This document shows, in pieces, positions 27,301 to 38,800 of a stretch of 64,000 bases of DNA. Positions within the stretch are counted from its first letter, which is position 1, and each line of letters starts with the position of its first letter. The notes beneath the pieces were generated by a model that was not told the DNA's origin, ran no database searches, and worked only from the letters and a program-made list of their open reading frames with translations. This DNA is from Lepidurus packardi (lineage: Eukaryota; Arthropoda; Branchiopoda; Notostraca; Triopsidae), in NCBI GenBank assembly GCA_023053545.1, contig JAKZAN010000007.1, positions 7,936,001-8,000,000 of the forward strand, given 5' to 3'. Both the position numbers and the translations under genes were made by a program.

Positions 27301-28890
27301 CTACTGCATAGCGAAAGCACCCGTCGCTCTTCAACGCTGGCATCCCAACAATGCCTTAAATCCGTTTACTAACACGTTATGTGACTAGTAATACGTTGAG
27401 TTGCTCCCAAACTGAAGCCGCTCAGTCAAGTCTGTATGAGGGAATACAAAGGGATCTATAGGTCTATAGTTTGCTACGCGTATTTAGAAAGCGAGATAGA
27501 TAGGTGGGCCAATAACAAGGTTTTGAACGTGAATTAGATTAAGAGTTGGTGTAATTATTGTGCATTGGCGCGTCGTGTCGGTTAGGGAAGGTGATGGATA
27601 AGCTTGGAAGTTTTGAAGAGTTTGCTAGGAACGTGTAACAAAAGGCAAATCGACGATACCACAAGGACGCGGTTTTGGGTGGGTTTGGCGGTTAGGAGTC
27701 GTATTGTGCAACTCTCATCTCGTTTTTTTCTGTTTAGGGAGAATCGAATAGCACAAGTTTTGGATTCTGAACATTTGAAAAGCGAAGGGAAAACGTGACG
27801 AATGACGTTAGTGTAATTCCCGACAGCGCCGAACCGGACCAGTAACCGCGTTTTCCAGTGGCCGATCACTCAGGGGAGGGATTGGGAATGCTAGGAGCGT
27901 GTGCAATTGATTAGCCCGGCCGAGATAGCGATAATGCCTTATGGGCTTTTTGCCCGTATTTCACACTCTGATGATAAAGAAAGTTGAGGGTTTTCTCAAC
28001 TGCTATATATGGGTGTCGATTGGGACAGGACAGATTTATAAGGATCGGAATGTGCTGTTATGGAGCTTCGGAAGTTGCGAAAGCAATTCTAGGGGACGTG
28101 CAAATGAAAAGCAAGCGCTTGTGTGGTGTGAAATGTTTGAAAAGGAAAGACGGATCTAGGGTTTGGAATTTCGGTCTGCTTTTTGTTCCTCGTCTGTCAG
28201 GCTGGCTTAGACTTTGATTATAGCATTAAGAGTGTTGTAATTGAGCAACTCAATAGGAACAAAACTCTGGAAGCTTGATGAGTAACTTGTTGTTGTTGTG
28301 GTTAACACAACATGACTTGGAAACCCGGGATGTATATTGCATGCTTGGCGAGAGACAAGAAGAAGAGAGGCTGCGCTGGGCCCAGGCATGACGTCACACA
28401 GACACACACATGGGTGTTATTTATTTATAAAGTAAGTGGGGAGGGGATTAGAATAACATAGCAATCTGCTCGATGGGATAGTAAATTGGGCTCGAATAAC
28501 CGGACGTGGCCAGCTTAGTTAAGAGTGGGTTTTTATTAAGGGCAGAACCGTGTTGTGTTTGATTTTAACACCTAATAGCAAGGACCCTTTTATCCTTTCA
28601 ACCCTGTCATTAAATAGTTTTTTTATGTGTTTATTTATTTATGTTAGGTTTTGGTATTTTTTCCATCAAGCCAGCGATTTTCCAAGCTTTCTAAAAAAGG
28701 GCAGCGACACAACCCCCCAACTTAACGTTCGGATCAAAAAAGCGTATCTTTTACGAGAATAGTACTTTTTGTTAGCAAGGTTTTGCTTTTCCGTGGACTA
28801 AATAATTTAAACAAACACGTATTAACGGCGTTCAGAAAGCTGAACCGTGTTTGTGAAGTTCACAAACGAAGCGCGATTTCACTGTTGTAG

Positions 28891-28974
28891 TTGATTTGGC
28901 GCTTGCTGAGGAGGAAAATATCCCTCGTGGACTTGATTCGGCGTTTGCTGAGGAGGAAAAAAATCCCTTTGGGG
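28891..28974. repeat. 42-bp imperfect tandem duplication
   Basis: Two adjacent 42-base copies (28891-28932 and 28933-28974) share TTGATT-GGCG-TTGCTGAGGAGGAAAA-ATCCCT with a few substitutions. No ORF or element end explains it. Confidence 0.7.
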
Positions 28975-29415
28975 CCGTTATCGTGTTTTATTTTTTCAGG
29001 TTTCTGGAAACGGGAACAAGCTTACAGTCTAGAATAGATTAAGATATGGAACAGTCGGAGAAGGGAAGTTAATTAGGTCACTTAAACGGGGAAAATGTAG
29101 AAGGGAAGATGGAACGGAGAGGGAAAGAATGGATGGGGTCAAGTTCAGAGTCTTGTAATGAGAACAAGTTAGATTTTTGTGTTAGCTTGGCACAAAAAAA
29201 AGCTGCAAAGAAGACGGAACGAAGAAAGAGAACGAGAGAGACGACGAGTCACCCACCGCACAAAGTTTAAGAAGTTGGGGGAGAAAAAGTTGTAAAGGTG
29301 CGCAACTTGTTACGTTTACTATGCTGTTTCTACTTCCCCCCAAGAACTTGGCTCGGGGCTGAAATATAAGGCGGGAAAATGCGAGCAAAAGGAAGGATCC
29401 AAAGGATATGACTAA

Positions 29416-29440
29416 GGGGGGGGGGGGGGGGGGGGGGGGG
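29416..29440. repeat. Poly-G run (25 G)
   Basis: An uninterrupted run of 25 guanines, about 430 bases before the PDZ exon of the RhoGAP gene. It could form a G-quadruplex on the + strand or be an assembly-uncertain homopolymer. Confidence 0.8.
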
Positions 29441-29866
29441 TTGGTTGGAGAGCGTGACTGTTTGCGATTACACTATAAAAAGGGGACATAGTAGAAAAGT
29501 TACCCTCTCTGTCCCTTTTTCCCCCTCCTTGGGAACGCTAAACTAAAGTATACACGCAAAAAAGAAAGAAAAAAAGAAAAGCGTGACTCACGTGATTCAT
29601 TATGCATTTCTCCAGGGGGTTTGTTACAATGCCTTATTATAGCCCTTACTGTGAGTATTCTTGGGCACAGTGACATTTCCGAAAACTTCGAGAGGCGGGA
29701 GATGTTTGAATCACTGTACAGTAAACTGTGGTTTGAATGGTAGAAGAGCTTTCCGTAATATTGAGGAGGAATTCGTTTGAAACTGGTTCGAAAGATCAGT
29801 TGAAATGTCAAGGAATGATGATCGTATTTTGTTTTAAATTTTCCTGTTTGCTTTTCTTTCCTACAG

Positions 29867-32800
29867 GCTGTCATGTTGGCTAATGGTCACGGCAACAATG
29901 GACGTGCTGCTAAGGTGGCGGTTTCGCACGAAGGCAGGGGTCCTCGCTGCATTACCATCCAGCGAGCCCAATCTGGCGGATATGGATTTACTTTGCGACA
30001 CTTTATTGTCTACCCACCCGAAATACCGGTAAAACTTTCCTTCAGTTTCTTTCACGAATCCATAATAGTCCTTCTTAGAACTTGTCTTATTTTCATTTTT
30101 TGTTCAACATTTTTGTTAATCTTATACTTCTCAGTTGAGTACAAAAAAATGACACTAAAAGACTGATTAAAAGGGTGGTTAAAGAGGTTCCTGTTGCGAT
30201 CTGAGTGTGACGAATTTGATTAGCGCCGTACCTGTGCAAGCTTAGCAAAAAATCAAAACGTTCCCATGGTACTTTGGAACTCTCATGAGCGAAAGGAAAA
30301 GCTAGAGATTATGGGTTATAGAAGCTGGTGTTCCTCAATGCTGACTAATTCTCACCTGAGTTTTTTTAGCCTAATTTGGTTTCCTGCCGTCTGCGTCGAA
30401 AGCTAAATGTCTACGTGATGTGGCTCGGTGTGTTTCTGGCCCTTGTCCAGCCCCAGAGTCTTTTCGGGATGAAAATTTCGGGGCCAAATAGCGTCGGACA
30501 CACACACGACACACGGGACAACATGCCGCGACTCATCACCTAAGCTTCGTCTTTTTCTCGTCTTATTTTATTTTATTTTTTTCCTTTGGGGAGCTTCACT
30601 TTGGCGGGTGATAGGATCTGTGGGAAAGGTAAGAGGCGGTATTTTTAGATGCGTAAAGCTGAGCAAGGAACGCGCCGAGAGCCGATCACACTTGACAAAC
30701 TTTACATTTCCCCGAACTTGTCCATGTGAATCGGCCGTTTGACATTTTGGCGAGGAAGCTTTTTTTCAACCAATCGGACATACCAAAAAGGTTCAGGGTC
30801 AACCACTCAAGACTGTTCTAAAAGAAATACTTTTAAGAAGAAAGCATCGTGGAACAGTTTGTCCATCCCATTCGAGGCAAAGAGATGAGATCGTCATGTG
30901 CTCAAAGTGCGTGGAACAATTTAGGATAAGTTGGTCTTGGTATGCTAATGAGTACGCCTTTGGTTGCCCTTTCGGAGATGCCGAGCGAGTAGCAAAGCAT
31001 TTCTCTCTTTCTCTGCGTCTTTCTCCGTCTCTCGCTCTGTTGCGAGTTTAATTTCGTCTAGTGGAAGTGAAGCCAAAGCCAACAAGTATGTATTGAAGCA
31101 GCCTAGAAGAGTGGTGAAGTAACTCGAGTTGTATCAGACAGTCTTATGCAAATGATTAAACTTTTTTTTTTCCCCTTGTTGCAAAGGGGACCGCCATATG
31201 TGCCGTTATCTGTTATTTCCGTGTTGTTATAGTTGATTTTTCCGGCGGAATGGCGCTAGGATTACTCATTGGAGCGCTTACTGGGGGTCAAAAGAGCGAT
31301 TTCTTCATTTTCTTTCTGTCATTTCTTTGAGAGAATTTATTTTTTTCGTTTCGTTTGCTTGTTTGGGGAGGGAACGACATTTTTGGCATGCTTTTCTGTT
31401 CAAAAGTGGCCGGATCCTAGCTTTCTCTGTGTATGGAGGAATTTGGCGGCGGTGACTCAAAAGTTTGGGGAAGAGAAGCAAGCTAGAAAAATTGTACCGA
31501 AACATGGGGGGGACGTATTGTTGGCGGCACATTGAGTGGCATGTCAGCGTCAGGTGCCAATGACCGGTCGACGCCGACGACGCCTTTGCATAGATGCGGC
31601 TTGCTCACGTGTCCGTGAGCTGCAGAGAATGGGCGTGGTAGCGTTAGACTCGGGGGCTTCTGCCACATTGGTCACGCAATGCAGCGCCAAAACAAACGCA
31701 AGTTGAACCTGCCAAAGGATGATGCCTGGAATTGTGTTCATAATCCGATACGGTATTCATCCATCTCACACGAAACGTCAGGAGTAACTTCTTCCACTTC
31801 TCCTTGTTTTGCTTGGCTCCTTGGCCTAACGCGTGAGCAAAAACCTGGGGAAACAAACTAGGGTGGGTTGCGTAGCAACGCTTTGATGATTCTCTCTTCT
31901 TTTTTTTCTTTCCCCATCAGTCCCCTACAAACTCCATGTTCCCGCGTGTGTATGTATGCTTCATTCGGGGACCAACGAGTTGGTTAGTCGTACAGTAAGA
32001 CTGCTATTGAGCGGTTGCTTACTTTTTGAAAAAGTTTCAGAGTGGGAATCTTCCTCCAAATCAGCCTTTGACTGGACTCACCGTTAGTAACCTAGTTTGT
32101 GTAAGGATGAAATCATGCGGTGCGGCTTATAATCTACGGCAGTTACAACTTGCCCTATTGGGAGGGGGGGGGGGGGGTAGAGTAGATTGGGTGCGAGGCA
32201 CTTGATGTACGACCGAGTTGGAGGCCTAGTATATAGTTTGCGTTTGGATTTGGATATGGCGGATGGTTGGGTACTTTGAAATATGGGTTCCGGGAGTTTT
32301 TAAGTGTAGAGCGTAGCATAGGTCGTCTCATTTTTGAAAAGGCGAGAAGAGATGGTTGGGTAGTTAAAGGTTCCTGGCCTCCGAAGAAGCAGTTGGTCTT
32401 TTCCTTTTTTTTTTCTTGAAGATTCTTGATGGTGGTTTTTTGTGGGGTTTTCGCGCTTTTGTTCCAAGATTTTCAGTTCATTTTATCTTGTTTTATTTTC
32501 TTTTAGTAAGAAATGTAAAGTAAAGGAAATGGTAGAAAATAAAGTTTTGGTCGTGACGGTTATTTTAAGTTTGCTAGCGGGAGGGGGAAGTAGAAGAGAA
32601 AAAATAAGAAAAAGGAACTGTCCAATAACTAATCGTTTGGGTTAGGTTAATGAGTCGTGGCATGGCAGCGTATTTACCAGATATTATCTCATGGTCGAAG
32701 CCAAGATTTGTCCGCTTGGAAAAACGTTCGTTCTTTACCTTGGCTTGCCTTGGCGTAGGTGTGATGAATTGTCCTGCCGACACAGCAGCTTGTTCCCTTG

Positions 32801-35800
32801 ACATTGAGTTTGGCTGGAGGTTCACAACTCGAGAATTTGAAAAAAAAGAAAGAAAAAAGGAAAAAAAAAAAGAGTCGTTTTTCTGGGACTCAATTCCTTG
32901 TGCTTCCATATCTAGCTAAAAGCGGACGGGATCTTGATCAGCAGGGGGGATCTTGAGAATTTTTTTCTCTTTTTTCCTTTTTTTTATTATTTATTTCATT
33001 TAGGTAGCCCACGTTTGGGGTGAAATATCCTTTAGAAGCTACTATTTATGTCTCCAGACGAAAGGATTCCGACGCTAATAGATTATTTGTGTTTTTTTCT
33101 CGTAAGGAACTGGAATACCCCAAAGGGTGGCAACAAACCGGAGGATTAGAGCCCTTGCATCCGTTGGACACTAAATTCGTGAAGCATGTCAAAGAAGCTG
33201 GGCCTGCGTGGAGAGCCGGCTTAGCCACGGGTAATTCAACATTACATTTTTTTCTTTTCTTTTTTTTTTTTACAGAAGTTCATTAAAATACAATAAATCC
33301 ATGTTCGAGATAAATATATAGATTATAACAGAGAAAGTAATAAAAATAATAACTAATAATTAACTTAAAAAATAATGTAATCATTAATTAAAAAATAATA
33401 GTATAATAATTTTTGTAATTTATGAAGGCTTTCGGCTGTAGTATAATCATTAGTTTATGGTTATATAATAATAAAATAATGACATAAATTAGGGAAATAA
33501 TAGGAAAAAATAGGTATAAAGCCTACCTTGGAATATAATTAGAAAACATATGCTCAATAAACTGGTGTTATAAAACATCTTTTTCAAATTTCAGGTGATC
33601 AAATCATGAGCGTTAATGGAGAGTCGGTCTTGGGCAAATCATACGCACAGGTGGTTCAAATGATTCAACGAAGCGGTGCCACATTGCAGCTGACGGTGGT
33701 GCCTCAAGAGCATGATGTCATCCAGCAGGTGAGAGTTGTTTGTGATTTTAAGCAAGCTCGCAGCTTTCCACAGCAATAACTGAACGTCATTTAAGGAGGC
33801 ACAAGAGGCTTGGGGATAAATCGAACTGGTAAAAGCCATACACAAAAAGAGAGAGAGAGAGCCTGCTGTGATTGCATGGATGGATGGGAAGAAGGCTCAT
33901 ATGCTCATTTAAAATTGGTAGTAAAAATGGAGAAAGTGAAGAGAGAAAAAAAAAATTCTTAAAAAGGTCAGTGGGGACCAAGCACTCTGCCACTATGAGT
34001 TAGTAGCCCAGGAATCTAAACATGCAAGCCAAGAATAACTTGCAAGGTTAACCCCAGAATGTCGTAGACAAACGTCCAGTCTGCATACTTTGAGCTCCAG
34101 TTATCCATCCCAGACGAGGACAGTCTCGTGTCACGTGGGGATGCCTTTTGCCTTGCGTTCGACTTATTCCCGAGCTAATTTGGGAGGCACAAAGACATCC
34201 ATTCTTAAGTTTCATCCCGGGTTGAGCATTTTTTTGCTTCCTATTGCAAAAATAAAGTCTCCTTGAAAAATCTAACAAAAATCTATCGGCTAATGTGGGG
34301 AATAGTAGCTTGTAAACGGAAACTAATAGACTTTGGGGGCATTGGTGGGGTGTCTTTAAATAGTGTTTTGCAGAAACGGCACATAATCCGCAGTCAAACT
34401 TGAATTTGAAACCTGTAACCAGTACAACAGCAGTAGCCACACCCTCGCTGGGGATGAAGCCGGACAAGAATTCGTCCATTTCACATCTTCCTCGGCCGAA
34501 ACCGTACCAACCCTTCAGCGAACAGTCTAATCCTCGCTTGCCGACGCCAGTGCGAGCTCCGGGAGCTCCTCCAGTGCCCACAACGGCACCAGCCGCTCCA
34601 GTGCCTGTGTTAGTGCCCAGTAGTACCGGCAGTGACGCTGTGAGACCCACGCCCACGCAAATAGCGGCAGCCACCTTGGTGAGTACGCTCAAACGGGCGG
34701 AATTGATGGCTAACGGTTCTCCTCATGCGAGTCCCACGTACGGAAATCAAGCTCGGAGTAGAGCGTCGTTATCCGAGTATCCTAGCACTAGCCACGCCCC
34801 CGTGTCCAAACGGAGTTCCTACGCCGGAGCGGCTGCAGTTCAAATAGGTAAAACAAATAACCTTTTTCAGTTGCTTTTGTGTTTTTAGTGTGGTTTTTCT
34901 GAGTAAACACTGGAATGTAAACTTTGTATTGATTTAGCAGTGAATCCGGCGAAGCCAAACAAGGCCCCTGCAGTCCACAACGAGACGGTATTGTCCAATA
35001 GCGCACCGAGTTTGACGTCAGGCTTGAATTTGAGTGTGGTGTCCAAAGGAAGTGAAAGTAACTCTTCTGGAGTGGCGACCAACGAGTTGACGATGGGTGG
35101 GAGTGAATTGCTGGAAGATTCGCTCCATTCCAGTAAAGCGAGTGTGCATTCAGAGAGTTTCTTGGGAGGCGAACAAAGAAGTCCTCACACGCCGCACGAA
35201 ATGGTCATCAGTCGCATCAAAAAGAGTCTGGAGCAAAAGGAGGAATTCCTCAAAAGACCAATGATGCCTTACTGGGTGGCCGAACCTGCCCATCCCATTC
35301 CAAAAGAGTTTTATGTGCAACCCCAAAAGTTTCAAAAACCGCTCTGGCCGCCTCATCAAGCCCAACCGGCCTCCACGTCACCTACCAATGAGTTTTCTCA
35401 GCCTTTCAAGTCGGTCAAAGAAGAGCCTGTGCAACCCTCTGAAGCCGATGTCATCCCTAGTGTCATTTCTAAAGGTGAGATGACAGATATTAAAAATAAT
35501 ATATATTAAAGAAGCATTTCTTGCTTTTATTTGGTTTCGTCTTAAAAGTCTGAAAAGAGTACTCGTTTTGTAATTTTATTATATTTCATTTCTTTTTTTT
35601 CTTTTTCTTTTTCTTTTGTAGAAGAACATCCTATTTCTAGCACCATCACGTCCATCGAGCCTTGGTCTTTAGTGTTCACGGCTACCAACAAAGCCACGCC
35701 TCCTTCTTCTCCGTCCAGTTCGCCCTATGTAGGCCTCGTGCCCAATTCCGTGCCGAAACCCTTCTACGGCACCGCCAATGTGGGTAATTCCACCAATTCC

Positions 35801-38800
35801 GCAGCATCTGTTGCGTCCTCGTCGCCCGGGAAGACTTTCGTGTCCTCGCTCACTCGCATCCAAGAAAATGTTCCTACAGAAGTGGTCGATACCAAACTAT
35901 CAGTGGCGGTCAAGCCGAGAATACCACAACTGCAAGCGCCTTTAGCCTCACCAGAAGAATGGACCACCTCCCCCACTAAAACCTCGGTCAGTTTGACTCG
36001 AGAAGTCAAAGATCCTTATTCGGAATACTATAATTCAGGTATGGGATCATTGAAAAGACGTTTCTTAGTTCTTTCGTTTCAAATCGAAAGAGTTGATTTC
36101 AAGTTCAAGTCGAAAGAGTTGATTTCAAGTTCAAGTCGAAAGAGTTGATTAGCAATGATTCTAGGTTCTGGTACTGCAGCAACCCGTTCTGCCGGTTCTG
36201 GCAACCGGACGATCATGGTGGGGAATCTGAATAAAATCCATTGTGAGCCACCGCCAGGCTACAAAGACGAACGTAAGCTATTACCTCTTTTGTCTCCGTT
36301 TTTATTTAATAAGCCATTACCAGTTACGCCTATATGTAGTGCCTATTATTTTGTATAACAATTTACGTCTGTCTTTTACAAAATTGCACAAGGATTAGAA
36401 ACCAATTTTCAGTCATTGGAAGCTTTGCTTTTAAGTAAAACATGACAATTAGCGTTATTTGGTTAATCTTTGACATCGAAATTCTAAGAAAGTGTGATCT
36501 ATAGATGTGGTGGTGGAAAAGGAAAGTCCTGGCGATTCAAATCGTAAAACAGTAGCTCGACAGCATTCATATCGGTCAGCAGTAAAAGCTCTGTCTGCCT
36601 CAGGTAAATATCTCGTTTTAGATACATTTTGTCTAAACTTAACCTCAGAAATCAGTTGAGTACGTAGTCACGTAATTACCTTAGTTTTTTTATGGCTGGC
36701 TTTGGAGATTTTGTTAGTAGTAGTTATGTTTCCATTTTTCTATGAAATGCTTGCCTGGAACACCTTTTATTTTAACCTTTTATTGTCGTCTGGTGTGTGT
36801 GTGTTTTTGTGTTTCGCGCTGCGTTTTCCGTTTCCCTTTCCTGTGCGTTTTGCGGAAAAAACACTAGCTTGCAGCCTGCCCTGCGCAGACGCAGACGCAA
36901 GCCCATCCGAGCCAGTCCCAGTCCAAGCCGGTAAGCCGCGTACCCCTCGTCGCCCCACCCACTTACTCTTATATAGTCCGCTAAACCTAACCATGTCGCC
37001 TGCTGAGCCCTTAGAAGCTGACGAAGCGCCTGCTTCTACTTCACCACCATTCGAGATCTCCAAACCCGGTTCGATTACCGCGGATTTCGAGATGTCGGTC
37101 TTAGAGCAGTTCGATCAGCTCCTCGCTTCGTACTCTACTCACACAGGTGCCGTTGTCTTGATTTTTTTTTTTTGTGTTTTTACCAAACTACCCAATCCTT
37201 ACTTTCTCATTTTTTCCTTTCATTATTTTCAGTAGTTCATCGCTTTCAGTGTTCCGTAACGCATGTTTTTCTTTTCTGTTTATTCACGTCATTTTTTCTC
37301 CTAACTCCTGAATCGGATTTGACGGAAAATAAGGCCAAGTATATTGGATAAGTGGTCAAATTCATAGCATATCGCTTTCGCCATTTCTCCTTTTTTCGCA
37401 CTCACGTACTAATGACGTTGTTTGCATTGTACAGCTTCTGGGATGAGCAATTCATCTGCCGCTTCTCTCATGCCTGCTGCTACCGCTGCTGCTCTCATTG
37501 GGATGATTACAGACAACTCTACTCCCAGTCAGCTTCCCCCTTCTGCTCCTAGAAGAGAAAAGTTCCTAACTGCCGGTAAACTGTCGCTTTTATTCTTTTT
37601 ACGTATGTTTTGCTGTTAAGTTATGAAGGATTTCGACATGAAATCCGGCTTATGAATCCGATTTTTGGGCTTTTTTTTTATTTATTTACTGTTTATTTAC
37701 GCAGAAGAAGAAAGTGAGCGAGCCACGCGTAGGAGTTCCTATCTAAAAGCCACCGCACGGGAAAGATTAGCCAATGACAGCGATGCGGACGTGAGTGATG
37801 TGGAATCACAGGATCTTAACAAGGCGTAAGTCCAAAGCTTTTGGAAATCTTTTTCGAGTCGTTGTTTTTTAGCTTGATTTCGCTTTCTGGAACCACAATT
37901 ACTTGATTTCTGGTGGGGGCTGGTTGTTGGTACAAAAAGGAGGAAAAGGCGGCTGCAAGATTCTTGCGCCGTGTCGGGTACGGGGAAACCCTCGGTGTCG
38001 TACGGAGGGACGATTCGTCAACTGCGGCACTTTTTTGAGTTCATTTCCTTGTCACATGGACAGAGCGCAAGCGCACCTGATTTGCTTCTAGAACGAGCAA
38101 TCGACACAGACCCAGTCCTGACAAGAAACGCAGCCCATGAAAAGGTCCAGCTGCCAAGACCAAGATCAGGGTGAGCTGCTCCTGCTCCTGACTGCTGTTC
38201 CATTCCCAGCCATTCTTATTTTATTTTTTTTTTCGTTTATTTATTTTGTGATACCTTTTTGTCAACGCTACTTTTTCCATAACGATCCAAAAACCAAGCG
38301 CGTATACATTAAACTCCTGGTTTGATAACCCTGGAACAATCTAAAATAAACATAAAACACCATATCCTAGTTGATCTGAGCTGACTTGACTTGACTAAAA
38401 AACAAAAAAAAAAAACGGCCGCCTACTGCGCATGTCTACTGTGTTGACCTGGAACTGACTGTCGGTTTGCATGAGACGTTTGCGAATTGATCTTTTGGGG
38501 TATTTTGTTTGTGAAGCAAAAAAAAAAAAAATAAAACAATATTTTTGCTTTTTATTTAATCCCTTTGGTTGGAATGTTTTGCTTTTATTTTTCGAGTTTG
38601 AGAACGGTCCGGGGGCAGTGGGCGGCGCACATTTTTGATTTCTTTGGTAGATGTGTTCAAGAGCTTTTATACAGTTCCCAAGGTCTTAGAACGCAAACCT
38701 TGGCAATGCAAGATCGGCCGTAACAGTTGCAGGAAAATGCCATTTGTTTCATTTGGGGATTTAATTCGGTGCCTTTTTTTATTCTTGGATTTTCTAGGCA

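Larger units (their letters stand above)
24352..29866. other. Long stretch without recognisable gene upstream of the RhoGAP gene
   Basis: About 5.5 kb. No splice-compatible coding exon with family similarity was found on either strand; the longest frame (25904-26284) has no recognisable domain. The right part probably contains the promoter and 5' exons of the RhoGAP gene, since its first visible exon (29867) begins with an acceptor. A 42-bp tandem pair (28891-28974) and a 25-G run (29416-29440) lie here. Confidence 0.45.

Noticed and set aside
34400-34888. Pro/Ala-rich region considered as a separate protein
   Set aside because: It splices in phase between RhoGAP exons and is the disordered linker of that gene.
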